From: JBBDXA01 sp040902585
Lineage (GTDB): Bacteria > Planctomycetota > Phycisphaerae > Phycisphaerales > Phycisphaeraceae
Assembly: GCA_040902585.1 (NCBI GenBank)
Contig: JBBDXA010000228.1
Span: forward strand, 1-64,000
Direction of reading: 5' to 3'
DNA length: 64,000 nucleotides
Positions 1 through 7,763 of this stretch are shown here, piece by piece. The position numbers and the translations under genes are program-made. The notes beneath the pieces are model-generated. The model was not told where the DNA came from and did no database searches. It saw only the letters and a list, made by a program, of their open reading frames with translations. Numbering within the stretch: the first letter of the stretch is position 1; each line of letters starts with the position of its first letter.

Positions 1-14
1 CCATCGGGCTTGGG
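1..14. repeat. Truncated arm of a long inverted-repeat element
   Basis: The first 13 bases, reading ccatcgggcttgg, are identical to 21643-21655, the right arm of the inverted-repeat element between mgtE and holA. The window therefore probably begins inside another copy of that element, just past the sulfatase stop codon. Confidence 0.4.
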
Positions 15-22
15 CCATTCAC

Positions 23-1492
23 CTACTTATTTTTATTCTTCTTCCCCTTCTTCTCGTTTCCTTCCGCTTCGGAATCGTACTTCGGGTTCTTCTCCGTCGG
101 CAGCGGGGCATCGGTCGCCTTGAACCAGGCGAGCAGATCATCGAGCAGTTCGTCGCGCTTCATCTTGTTCGCATTGGCGAGGTTCTTGCGCTCGCCGATG
201 TCGTCTATCAGGTTGTATAGTTCGACCGCGTTGTTGGTGTCGAGCTTCCCCCTGCCGCCGTCGAGTTGCCACTCTTCGTGATACAGGTGCAGCTTCCAGT
301 CGCCTTTGCGGATGACGCTGACCGGCCGCGTGCGAAAGACCGGATCGCGCCCGCGAATGACAGGACGATCGAGGTAACCGGGGAAGTGCCAGAAGATCGC
401 TTTGCGCTTCAGGCCCCCGGAATCGCCCGTCTGCTTCAGCAAAGGCACGATGCTTTCGCCATCGAGCACTTTGCCCGCCGGCACCTTAATACCCGCTGCA
501 TCGAGAAACGTCGGATACAGATCAATGTTGATCACCGGCACATCGCACTTCGATCCCGCCTTCACCACGCCCGCCCAGCGCACGATGAACGGCTCACGAA
601 TCCCGCCTTCGTAGTACCCGCCCTTGTTCCCGCGCAGCGGCTCCTGCGGCGAGGCGTTCGTCCCGCCGTTGTCGCTGGTGTAAAGCACGAGCGTGTCCTT
701 CTCCAAGCCGAGGTCCGCCAGCTTCTTCAGGAGGATGCCGACGCCGTCATCGAGGTCATACATGCACGCGGCATACACGGGGCTGATCTTGGAATCCACC
801 TTCTCGCTCTTCGCCTTGAACTTTGCCAGCGTCTCGTCACGGGCTTCGACCTTCGAGTGAATCGCGTGATGCGACACGAAGCAGAAGAACGGCTTGTCCT
901 TGTTCTTCTCCATGAACTCACACGCGGCATCCGTGATCTTGTAAACACTCTTGGGGTCCTTCGGCGCGTTCTGATGCGGGCCATCCATGACGACATCAAA
1001 CCCCTGCTGCGCCGGCGAAGTGCCTTCGGGGCCGCTGCCCAGATGCCACTTGCCGAAGTGCCCCGTCGCGTAGCCGCCGGCCTTCATCGCGTCGCCGAGG
1101 GTGATGTTCTCCACCGGCAGGCCGGACTTGTTGGGAATCGGAATCATCCGCTGGAGCTGCTTCGGTCCGCGGTCGGTGCTGGCGACGGCGAACACATAAT
1201 GCCGGGGCGTGTAGGTGCCCGAGTAAAGACACCCGCGACTGGGCTGACAGTTCCCGGCCGAGGCATAACCGCTGGTGAACACCATGCCTTCCTTGGCGAG
1301 GCGATCGAGATTAGGCGTCTCGATGTAGCCCTCGCCGTTGTAGCCGGTATCGCGCCAGCCCTGGTCATCCGAGAAGATGACGAGGATGTTGGGTTGGCGC
1401 CCGGGGGCGGCGTGGGCGGCGGGCGCGGACAGGTGAAGGGCAAGGACAAGCCCGCACAGAGCGAGGCACAGTTGGAGTGAAGTTCGCTTCAT
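23..1492 (-). CDS. Secreted sulfatase (arylsulfatase family)
   Basis: 489-residue sulfatase of the formylglycine type, expected to hydrolyse sulfate esters, probably on sulfated polysaccharides, outside the cytoplasm. The chosen ATG at 1492 begins MKRTSL and is followed by a hydrophobic signal peptide ending near AHA-APG (about residue 28). The metal-binding DD pair is at residues 42-43. CQPSR at residues 82-86 matches the C-x-P-S-R signature whose Cys is converted to formylglycine, and GKWHLG and TSDNGG are the usual downstream motifs. The tail is Lys-rich. An upstream in-frame ATG (1516) would bury the signal peptide. A TACACT box (1502-1507) lies 9 bases before the start, so the leader would be very short. 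The gene is divergent from the HEAT protein. The substrate cannot be read from the sequence. Confidence 0.93.
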   Translation of the reverse strand: MKRTSLQLCLALCGLVLALHLSAPAAHAAPGRQPNILVIFSDDQGWRDTGYNGEGYIETPNLDRLAKEGMVFTSGYASAGNCQPSRGCLYSGTYTPRHYVFAVASTDRGPKQLQRMIPIPNKSGLPVENITLGDAMKAGGYATGHFGKWHLGSGPEGTSPAQQGFDVVMDGPHQNAPKDPKSVYKITDAACEFMEKNKDKPFFCFVSHHAIHSKVEARDETLAKFKAKSEKVDSKISPVYAACMYDLDDGVGILLKKLADLGLEKDTLVLYTSDNGGTNASPQEPLRGNKGGYYEGGIREPFIVRWAGVVKAGSKCDVPVINIDLYPTFLDAAGIKVPAGKVLDGESIVPLLKQTGDSGGLKRKAIFWHFPGYLDRPVIRGRDPVFRTRPVSVIRKGDWKLHLYHEEWQLDGGRGKLDTNNAVELYNLIDDIGERKNLANANKMKRDELLDDLLAWFKATDAPLPTEKNPKYDSEAEGNEKKGKKNKNK

Positions 1493-1501
1493 GATGCGTT
1501 C

Positions 1502-1507
1502 AGTGTA
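1502..1507 (-). promoter_or_regulatory. Candidate -10 box of the sulfatase gene
   Basis: TACACT on the minus strand, 9 bases before the ATG at 1492. If used, the transcript would start one to three bases ahead of the start codon. No clear -35 is visible. Confidence 0.35.
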
Positions 1508-1610
1508 GCGGCTCACGATGCAGTCACTAAGTCCACCACGTTCTATTCCCTCGCTTCAACGATCCGCAATCGGTGCAGTCGCACCAGCCAATGCGATAGG
1601 CTCACTCCAC

Positions 1611-2996
1611 ATGCGACAGGTGATCGACTCACTCTGGACGTACCACATTCTCTTCGGCGCGGCCGGAGTACTCGCGCTGGTGTTCCTGTGGCGCGGGTTG
1701 TTCCACGATCGGGCCCGCGGCAGGCCGCGCTGCCTGCGCTGCGGATACGACATGCAAGTCACGGGCGGGAGAGCGTGTGCCGAGTGCGGCTGGACCGCGC
1801 GGCGACCCAACGACCCGCTGCGCACGCGCCGCCATGCGCGACCGACGGTCATAGGCCTGCTGCTCCTGACGCTGACCACGCACGGCCTGACGGGCATCAA
1901 CGTGCGCCAGCGGATTCACGCCTCTGGCGAGAAGTGGTACGTCGCCATCGTGCCCACGTCGGGCTACCTCCTCGCGTGGCCGGCGCTCAGCGAAGCGCAG
2001 CGCGACTCGGCGTACCGGCGCGTAGCTGACGGCGGCGCGTGGCAATGGCAGACGGCGCTCGTGGCCGATCACCTAGCAGACACGCTGAAGTTCACGCCCG
2101 CTCGCGTCAACCGGAGCGAGTTCGACAGGCTCGTCGTCCTGCTTAAGTACACCGGTCCGCGCGACGCCGCCCTGCAGCCGCTGCTCGATGCGATGCGTGA
2201 GAAGGACCCGGTCATTCAGCAACAGGCAGCCCTCGCCCTTGTCGCCTACGGGCCGCGTGCCGAGCCCGCGCTGACTGACATCATCACGCGGCTCGGACGA
2301 GAGTGGTACGGCAACGACACCCTCGATGCTTTTGCCAAACTGGCCGTCGCGATCGGTCCGCTGGCCGAGGCGCGATGGACGGACTGGCGCGACATCTATC
2401 GCGGGACCGCGCCGGATCAGGATCCGTACTCGGTCTGGAATGCAGCGAGGAACGTGGGGCCGATCATGGCGAGCCTCAACCGCCGGCGGGCGCTGGATGA
2501 ATTCATCGATGCCCTGCCCCGTTCACCGGTGCGCGAACTGGCTGAAGAACATCTGCGTCAATACAGCAGGGACGCGGAGGACGTGCGGCACGTGCAGACC
2601 CGCCTGCGCGATTGCCTGAAGCACGATGACTGGACGGTTCGGGCGGCGGCGGTGCGCCTGCTGGCGAGGCTGCATCCGGTGACGGACGAAACGATCGAAG
2701 CGATCGCGCCGCTCTTGATGGACACGCACAGCGGGCCGCGCATCGAGGCAATCGCAGCCATCCTCTGCCTCGGGCGAAAGCACGTGGATCAGGCGGCCGA
2801 GCTGCTGCCAAAGTATTTCGATCCGTCGAACGGGCGTGCATCCATGTTCTGTGACGCGCTCTATTTCTATTTCCACACGGGGCGCGTTGCCGAAGTGGCC
2901 GTCAAGCACGTCAGCGACATTGCCTACGGCCACAGCAACGCGGGCATACGCCAGAGTGCACTGCGGATCATGACGATGACTGGCTACGGAACGTGA
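1611..2996 (+). CDS. Membrane-anchored zinc-ribbon protein with HEAT-like repeats
   Basis: 461 residues from the ATG at 1611 (MRQVID). A first membrane segment spans about residues 12-31. A short cytosolic zinc ribbon follows (CLRCGYD, then CAECGW; Cys 41, 44, 56, 59), and then a second hydrophobic segment (about 82-98). The rest is alpha-helical repeats resembling HEAT/PBS-lyase repeats, for example around VIQQQAALALVAYG and WTVRAAAVRLLARL. The CxxC-GYD ribbon next to membrane segments is familiar from planctomycete proteins of unknown function. A scaffold or protein-binding role is inference. The open frame extends upstream to 1518, but the Met at 1611 directly precedes the first membrane helix, so I prefer it. 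Confidence 0.75.
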   Translation: MRQVIDSLWTYHILFGAAGVLALVFLWRGLFHDRARGRPRCLRCGYDMQVTGGRACAECGWTARRPNDPLRTRRHARPTVIGLLLLTLTTHGLTGINVRQRIHASGEKWYVAIVPTSGYLLAWPALSEAQRDSAYRRVADGGAWQWQTALVADHLADTLKFTPARVNRSEFDRLVVLLKYTGPRDAALQPLLDAMREKDPVIQQQAALALVAYGPRAEPALTDIITRLGREWYGNDTLDAFAKLAVAIGPLAEARWTDWRDIYRGTAPDQDPYSVWNAARNVGPIMASLNRRRALDEFIDALPRSPVRELAEEHLRQYSRDAEDVRHVQTRLRDCLKHDDWTVRAAAVRLLARLHPVTDETIEAIAPLLMDTHSGPRIEAIAAILCLGRKHVDQAAELLPKYFDPSNGRASMFCDALYFYFHTGRVAEVAVKHVSDIAYGHSNAGIRQSALRIMTMTGYGT

Positions 2997-3030
2997 AGGC
3001 TCGCGATAAGGTGCGCGTGATGTCCTCATG

Positions 3031-3200
3031 CAGTGCCCTGAAAGGGCAACACACTAAAGTGTGCCGCGCGCAACGGACTGAGCCCTGAAAGGGCGTGACA
3101 TCGCGCCCATGTGTCGCCCTTTCAGGGCTTGGGTATTTTGGATCGCCGGAACCCAGGGCGTTGCCCTGGGCTGTAGTGTATTGCCCCGTTGGGGCACTCT
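3031..3200. repeat. Palindrome-rich intergenic repeat (GCCCTGAAAGGGC family)
   Basis: The 377-bp gap 2997-3373 holds no gene. It holds a nested set of palindromes. GCCCTGAAAGGGC occurs at 3034-3047 and again at 3082-3094. Its inverted partner TGTCGCCCTTTCAGGGCT is at 3112-3129. A GCCCTGGG/CCCAGGGC palindrome lies at 3151-3172 and TTGCCCCGTTGGGGCA at 3181-3196. Several hairpins could form. Nothing recognisable lies between 3200 and 3373. Confidence 0.8.
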
Positions 3201-3373
3201 GAGGAATCAACGCGCCCAAAACCTGCCGGCTACAATCGAATTGAGCCGCTGCGGCGATTGAGCAGGCCCGCCCGGCGAGGGCACGGCATTCGTACCATGC
3301 CAGAGGTAGCCTCAAAGAATCGAGTGGAAGGCGAGAGACGTTCGAACTCGTTGTTTAGCTGAGGCCAAACGAA

Positions 3374-3916
3374 TTAGGTGGTGACTGGCAACTCAAGATA
3401 TCGGCGGAGCAATTCATCAAGGCCAGAACTGATTTGTTCAATGTCGCCGCCGTCGTGGTCAAAAAAATACACCGGCTGGTCGTCGCTTTGCGTTGAAACA
3501 CGGCGAAAGCAGAACCAGTTGTCTTCTTCACGCTCGGTTGCGAATGGAATCAAGTGCTTCCATGCGATATCGCTTTTGATAGGGGCGCCGTCGGTGAGGA
3601 ATGAAGGAATCGGCGCAAGCCATGGCTCCTCGCACTGGCTGACGATCCGTTCGGGGGACCAGATCCACCCCATGGGCACCGGGCATTCAATTCGACTATC
3701 ACGGTCCAGCCATAGGTCGCTGAGCAAACGTACATCCGCCGCTCCGAAATGGGTCATGAGCGCATGATAGCTTGCGGGCAGTCTGCAATGGAGCTTTGAC
3801 TCCAACCGGTGAACCTCGTCAGGTGCTATCGGAACGGGTTGGCTGTTCGATGGATCGGGAGAACGAAACCGGTCTACGAACGCCTGGTAAAGTGCGATGC
3901 GGTCTAACTGGACCAT
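3374..3916 (-). CDS. SMI1/KNR4 (SUKH) family protein
   Basis: 180 residues from the ATG at 3916 (MVQLDRIAL), preceded by GAGGT at good spacing. The core has the SUKH pattern: an amphipathic start (PDEVHRLESKLHCRLPASYHALMTHFG), then DLWL, FLTDGAP, the WKHLIPFATEREEDNWFCF strand-turn-strand, and a Tyr/Asp-rich end (VYFFDHDGGDIEQI). SUKH proteins often serve as immunity proteins against polymorphic toxins, but no toxin gene is beside this one, so its partner is unknown. A longer open frame (to 4057) runs into repeat DNA and is not credible as coding. Confidence 0.8.
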   Translation of the reverse strand: MVQLDRIALYQAFVDRFRSPDPSNSQPVPIAPDEVHRLESKLHCRLPASYHALMTHFGAADVRLLSDLWLDRDSRIECPVPMGWIWSPERIVSQCEEPWLAPIPSFLTDGAPIKSDIAWKHLIPFATEREEDNWFCFRRVSTQSDDQPVYFFDHDGGDIEQISSGLDELLRRYLELPVTT

Positions 3917-3960
3917 CGTTACCTCGGGAATACTTGACGTCCATTCAGTCGTGCGTCTCC

Positions 3961-4020
3961 GGCCGGCCCTCACCCCCGCCCTCACCCTGGAAGGGAGAGG
4001 GGGCCGGACCGCCGCCCGCT
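3961..4020. repeat. GGGAGGGG/CCCTCACC-type REP-like arm
   Basis: CCCTCACCCCCGCCCTCACC followed by GGAAGGGAGAGGGGG, directly after the stop codon of the 6-phosphogluconate dehydrogenase gene. The composition and arm structure resemble one arm of the 130-bp elements at 14985, 18528 and 19945, but it is more diverged. Confidence 0.5.
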
Positions 4021-5541
4021 TCACACCTCCACCATCGGCCTCCCCTTCTCCGGCCAATCCACATGATAAAACTTCCCGCGCGGCTGATCCGTTCGCTCAA
4101 ACGTGTGCGCCCCGAAGTAATCGCGCTGAGCCTGCAACAGGTTCGCCGGCACGACCGCGCTGCGATAGCTGTCATAGTAAGACAGCGCTGACATGAACTG
4201 CGGACACGGTACGCCGCACTCGGCGGCGATAGACACGACCTTGCGCCAGTTCTCCTGGGCCTTGGCGATTTTCTTCTTGAAGTAGGGATCGAGGATGAGG
4301 TTCGCCAGCTTCGGATCGTTGTCGTACGCCTCTTTGATTTTCTGGAGAAAGCCCGCGCGGATGATGCAGCCGCCGCGCCAGATCATGGCGATCTGGCCAA
4401 AGTTCAGCTTCCAGTTGTATTCCTTCTGGGCGGTGGTCATCAGATCAAAGCCCTGCGCGTAGGAGCAGATTTTCGAGCAGTACAGGGCATCGCGGATGGC
4501 TTCGATAAGTTTCTTCTTCGCGCCTTTGTATTTCGCCTTGGGGCCTTTGAGCACTTTGCTCGCGGCGACGCGCTGTTCCTTGATCGCGCTCATGCAGCGG
4601 GCGAAAACCGCCTCGGCGATGGACGCGGCAGGCACGCCCATGTCCAGCGCGTTCACGCTTGTCCACTTGCCGGTGCCCTTTTGGCCGGCGGTGTCGAGCA
4701 CGTGATCGACGAGGAACTTGCGCTTGTTGACCGGGTCTTTCTGTTGAAGGATGTCGGCTGTGATTTCGATGAGGAAGGAATCGAGGTCGCCCTTGTTCCA
4801 CTCGCTGAAGATGGCGCTCATTTCATCGGGCTTGAGGCCGAGCAGATTTTTCATGAGGAAGTAGGCTTCGCAGATGAGCTGCATGTCGCCGTATTCGATG
4901 CCGTTGTGGACCATCTTGACGTAGTGGCCAGCGCCGTCGGGGCCGATGTGTACGGTGCAGGGTTCGCCGCCGGTGACGGGTTTGCCGGGCGCGAAGTTGA
5001 GGAGTGGCTTGCCGGTCTTGGGATCGACCTTGGCCGCCATCGCCTGCCAGATGGGCTTCATGGATTGCCAGGCTTCGGGCGCGCCGCCGGGCATCATGGA
5101 AGGGCCGAAGCGTGCGCCGGTTTCGCCGCCGCTGACGCCGCAGCCGACGAAGCAAAGGCCTTGGTCCTTGAAGGTCTTCTCGCGGCGAATGGTGTCGGTC
5201 CACAGGCTGTTGCCGCCGTCGATGATGATGTCGCCCTTTTCGAGCATGGGCGCGAGTTGGTTGGCGACGGCGTCGACGGGGCCGCCGGCCTTGACCATGA
5301 TCATGATCTTGCGCGGGCGTTTGATGGCCTTGACGAAGCCTTCGATGGATTCGCAGGGAACGAGGCGGCTGGCGGAAGGCTCGACCTTCTTGCACTTGTT
5401 CACCCAGTCGGTCATGACGGAGGTGGTGCGGTTGTAGACAGCGACGTTGAAGCCGTTGTCCGCCATGTTGAGCACGAGGTTCTGTCCCATGACAGCCAGG
5501 CCGATGAGACCGATGTCGGCAGTCGCTTGAGTGTCAGACAC
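4021..5541 (-). CDS. gnd: 6-phosphogluconate dehydrogenase, decarboxylating
   Basis: 506 residues. It converts 6-phosphogluconate to ribulose 5-phosphate with reduction of NADP in the oxidative pentose phosphate pathway. The N-terminal Rossmann motif reads IGLIGLAVMGQNLVLN (G-x-A-x-M-G). Substrate and catalytic motifs GCGVSGGETGARFGPSMMPGG and HYVKMVHNGIEYGDMQ are intact. The C-terminal domain carries AGQKGTGKW. GTG at 5541 is chosen because GGAG lies 8 bases upstream; the open frame extends to 5736 without Met evidence. It is somewhat longer than the usual 470-480 residues, mainly in Lys-rich stretches of the C-terminal half. Divergent from the SGNH hydrolase. Confidence 0.95.
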   Translation of the reverse strand: MSDTQATADIGLIGLAVMGQNLVLNMADNGFNVAVYNRTTSVMTDWVNKCKKVEPSASRLVPCESIEGFVKAIKRPRKIMIMVKAGGPVDAVANQLAPMLEKGDIIIDGGNSLWTDTIRREKTFKDQGLCFVGCGVSGGETGARFGPSMMPGGAPEAWQSMKPIWQAMAAKVDPKTGKPLLNFAPGKPVTGGEPCTVHIGPDGAGHYVKMVHNGIEYGDMQLICEAYFLMKNLLGLKPDEMSAIFSEWNKGDLDSFLIEITADILQQKDPVNKRKFLVDHVLDTAGQKGTGKWTSVNALDMGVPAASIAEAVFARCMSAIKEQRVAASKVLKGPKAKYKGAKKKLIEAIRDALYCSKICSYAQGFDLMTTAQKEYNWKLNFGQIAMIWRGGCIIRAGFLQKIKEAYDNDPKLANLILDPYFKKKIAKAQENWRKVVSIAAECGVPCPQFMSALSYYDSYRSAVVPANLLQAQRDYFGAHTFERTDQPRGKFYHVDWPEKGRPMVEV

Positions 5542-5690
5542 GGTGAATCTCCAATTGGAAGCGCCCTGAGTCGGATGGCGGCGGCCACGCTGACCGGCAC
5601 CATCGATATCGCGCGCCAGTGTATCGATTCGCGCAGTCTGTGCCACTGGCGGCAGGATGGGCGGTCGGCTGAACATGGCCCCCCACCTGC

Positions 5691-5696
5691 TACAAT
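5691..5696 (+). promoter_or_regulatory. Leaderless-type -10 box (TACAAT, 6 bases before ATG)
   Basis: TGC-TACAAT (extended -10) followed by exactly six bases and the ATG at 5703. There is no Shine-Dalgarno sequence. Transcription would start at or beside the A of the start codon. Confidence 0.6.
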
Positions 5697-5702
5697 TTCG
5701 GC

Positions 5703-7079
5703 ATGGGTGCTCCCCACCTCCAAGCCCCGGCTGCACGTGTAGCCCGATTCGCCCGTGTGCTGCGCGCCTGCCTTTACGCGGTCATCGGGCTGGCGGGAAT
5801 CGTGGTGGTGGACAACCTGCTGGCGCATTTCCTGACGGACTACAAACTCAACAACCTGGACTGGGCGCTGGCCGGCTTCGCGGGCGGGTTCCTTCTTCTT
5901 GCCTGGCTGCGGCGCAGGGCAGCGGAGAAGCTGGCGGTCTCCCTGTTGGCCGTGTTTGTGACGCTGATGATTCTGGAGATCGGTCTGACGATTGTGTCGC
6001 GCGTCAGCAATCCGCGTTCGTTCGACTGGTACGGCATGCCGCCGAATCTGCGATTCGAGCTCACGCCGACGATGATCCAGGGTGTGGCCCACGAATCGAC
6101 CTTCTCGACGAACTCAACAGGCATTCGCGGGCCTGAGTTCTCCGATGATGACCGCATACGTATCCTCTGCGTCGGCGGGAGCACGACCGAGTGCCTGTTC
6201 CTCAACGACGCGAAGAGCTGGCCCGCGCTGGTGGCCGGCCGCATGAACGAGACTTCGCCGGGTGTGTGGGTGGGCAACAGCGGGCGCAGCGGCACGATCG
6301 TCGAGGATCATTACACCCTGGTTCGTTACCTTCCCGAAGCGGCGCAGGTCGATTGCTGGCTGGTGATGTGCGGGATCAATGACCTGGGCCTGACGCTGCA
6401 GGGCAAGCTGCAGGACCGCATGGATCACACCTTCGAGACCGCGTTCACCTACCGCCGACCGGGCATCAGCCTGTCACCGCAGTTCCCGCTCCAGCGCAAC
6501 CTGTACACGTACCAGATGTGCAGCGGCATGTGGAAGAAGCTCCGCGTGATGTTGGATCAGATGCATCGCACCGTGGTGCAGGATCCGTCGGCGGCGTGGG
6601 TGAAGCACTACCAGGAGGAAGCCGAACTGGCGACGAAGGAAACAGTGATGCCCGATGTCAGTGCGGGGCTGCTGGCCTACGAAGGGAGCCTGAAGAAGCT
6701 GCTGGAGCGCGGGCGGGAGTTGGATATCAAAGTGATATTCATGACGCAGCCGACGATCTGGACGGAGCACCCGTCGCCGGAAACGCAAGCGTTGATGATC
6801 GGCCTGGGGGCGAAGGAGAGCTACATCTACAGCATGGCCGTTTCGGCGCGCCTGATGCAGGCCTACAACGATCAGTTGCTGGCGTTCTGCCGGCGCGAAG
6901 GTGTGCCCTGCATCGACCTGGCGGCGATGGTGCCCAAGACGATCGAGAATTTTTACGATGACTGCCACTACACGGAGAAGGGAGCCGAGGTGGTCGCGGA
7001 GGTGGTGGCAAATGCGATGCAGGCTTATATGGATCGCGTCGCGGAGATCGGGGCGAAGCGAAGAGAAGTTAAGAAGTAA
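5703..7079 (+). CDS. Membrane-anchored SGNH/GDSL hydrolase
   Basis: 458 residues. The N-terminus carries three hydrophobic segments (about residues 21-44, 52-69, 77-98) followed by an extracytoplasmic SGNH domain. Block I is VGGSTTE (Ser160), the Gly/Asn positions appear in NSGRSG and MCGINDLG (about 228), and the catalytic Asp-His pair is in YDDCHYTEKG (about 427-431). SGNH hydrolases of this layout act as esterases or deacetylases on cell-surface glycans; the substrate here is unknown. No ribosome site precedes the ATG, but TACAAT stands six bases ahead of it, consistent with a leaderless message. Confidence 0.85.
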   Translation: MGAPHLQAPAARVARFARVLRACLYAVIGLAGIVVVDNLLAHFLTDYKLNNLDWALAGFAGGFLLLAWLRRRAAEKLAVSLLAVFVTLMILEIGLTIVSRVSNPRSFDWYGMPPNLRFELTPTMIQGVAHESTFSTNSTGIRGPEFSDDDRIRILCVGGSTTECLFLNDAKSWPALVAGRMNETSPGVWVGNSGRSGTIVEDHYTLVRYLPEAAQVDCWLVMCGINDLGLTLQGKLQDRMDHTFETAFTYRRPGISLSPQFPLQRNLYTYQMCSGMWKKLRVMLDQMHRTVVQDPSAAWVKHYQEEAELATKETVMPDVSAGLLAYEGSLKKLLERGRELDIKVIFMTQPTIWTEHPSPETQALMIGLGAKESYIYSMAVSARLMQAYNDQLLAFCRREGVPCIDLAAMVPKTIENFYDDCHYTEKGAEVVAEVVANAMQAYMDRVAEIGAKRREVKK

Positions 7080-7105
7080 CCACGGATTTCACGGATGGCG
7101 CGGAT
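7078..7105. repeat. Nonamer array CACGGATNN
   Basis: CACGGATTT-CACGGATGG-CGCGGATAG in 9-base phase, overlapping the stop codon of the SGNH hydrolase. The same nonamer family brackets the GxxExxY gene at 9579 and 10018. Confidence 0.8.
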
Positions 7106-7116
7106 AGCAGGCTCCC

Positions 7117-7151
7117 CCCTTGGCCCTTGGCCTTTCTCCCTTGGCCCTTTG
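7117..7151. repeat. Heptamer array CCCTTGG
   Basis: Five units in strict 7-base phase: CCCTTGG, CCCTTGG, CCTTTCT, CCCTTGG, CCCTTTG. The array ends three bases from the stop codon of the four-helix-bundle gene. Confidence 0.9.
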
Positions 7152-7154
7152 TGC

Positions 7155-7559
7155 TCAGAACGGAATATCCTCATCGCTCACGCGGCCGCTGCCGCCCATG
7201 TCGTTGCGATGCCGCTTCACGGCCGCCCTGCGGGATTTCTTGAAAATCCGCTTGAGAATGCGGGCCTCTTCCAGGGCGGGGAGCACTTCGCCCTCGGGCA
7301 GCACTTCCGCTTCGTGGATGATCTCCAGCCAGTAGCAGCACTCATCGGTCGCTTCCTCGGTGGTGCCCAGGCGGGACATGAAGTCGAAGTTGTTCTTGCT
7401 CTTGCAGGTGAGGCGGTAGGTCGCGCCGACGGCAGTGCCGCAGCGGATCAAGGGCGAGGCCATCGCTTCGCCGGCGGTGGTCTTGGGCAGCTTCTCCACC
7501 AGCTTGATCACCCGCACCGAGAACTTCTTGGTGCGATCCTTCAGTTCAGATGCCTTCAT
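7155..7559 (-). CDS. Four-helix-bundle protein (S23/IVP family)
   Basis: 134 residues. Recognisable family features are the start KASELKDRTKKFSVRVIKLVEKLP, then AGEAMASPLIRCGTAVGATYR, then the Glu-rich helix EEATDECCYWLEIIHEAEVLP and a helical end. Members encoded in 23S rRNA intervening sequences of Leptospira and relatives gave the name S23/IVP; free-standing copies are widespread and their function is unknown. The fold is also that of Avd, the accessory protein of diversity-generating retroelements, but no reverse transcriptase is present here. AAGGA sits 7 bases before the ATG and a promoter is visible at 7619-7646. The basic tail (KKSRRAAVKRHRN) could bind nucleic acid. The gene is bracketed by heptamer arrays. 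Confidence 0.9.
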   Translation of the reverse strand: MKASELKDRTKKFSVRVIKLVEKLPKTTAGEAMASPLIRCGTAVGATYRLTCKSKNNFDFMSRLGTTEEATDECCYWLEIIHEAEVLPEGEVLPALEEARILKRIFKKSRRAAVKRHRNDMGGSGRVSDEDIPF

Positions 7560-7618
7560 GTGAATCCTTTCTCTGGAACTGATGGCTGATGCTCGAAGGT
7601 CGACTCCGCGACGACTCC

Positions 7619-7646
7619 ATTATGCAAAGTGTAGCGTGCGAAGCAA
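7619..7646 (-). promoter_or_regulatory. Sigma70-type promoter of the four-helix-bundle gene
   Basis: On the minus strand TTGCTT (7641-7646), a 16-base spacer, and CATAAT (7619-7624), about 60 bases ahead of the ATG at 7559. The gene therefore seems to have its own promoter and does not rely on read-through. Confidence 0.55.
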
Positions 7647-7665
7647 CGGCGGGGGAAGAAGGACG

Positions 7666-7763
7666 AGGGCCAAATGCCAAGGGATTGCGGATTGCGGATT
7701 GCGGATTGTTCTTCTGTTCCTTCTTCCCCTTGGCCCTTGGCCCTTAACCCTTGGCCCTTCTTC
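7666..7763. repeat. 98-bp heptamer element: GGGCCAA arm, GGATTGC core, CCCTTGG arm
   Basis: Fourteen consecutive heptamers in unbroken phase: AGGGCCA, AATGCCA, AGGGATT, three of GCGGATT, GTTCTTC, TGTTCCT, TCTTCCC, CTTGGCC twice, CTTAACC, CTTGGCC, CTTCTTC. The first arm is the inverse of the last, so a hairpin with a GGATTGC loop can form. The array runs into the stop codon (7762-7764) of the hydroxyacid dehydrogenase. The element inside lysS has the same arm-core-arm order. Confidence 0.92.

Noticed and set aside
3230..3235. TACAAT as another leaderless promoter
   Set aside because: It is not followed by a start codon at the right distance or by any convincing plus-strand gene; it is probably a chance match.
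3374..3916. SMI1/KNR4 protein as immunity gene of a toxin cassette
   Set aside because: Neighbours are a HEAT protein and gnd; no toxin-like or secretion-tagged gene is beside it.
4681..5742. A 353-codon plus-strand frame over gnd
   Set aside because: Antisense shadow of a conserved enzyme with Asp/Ala/Gly-rich low-complexity product and no start signals.
7155..7559. Four-helix-bundle protein as Avd of a diversity-generating retroelement
   Set aside because: No reverse transcriptase, template repeat or variable repeat was found in the window; the S23/IVP reading is sufficient.
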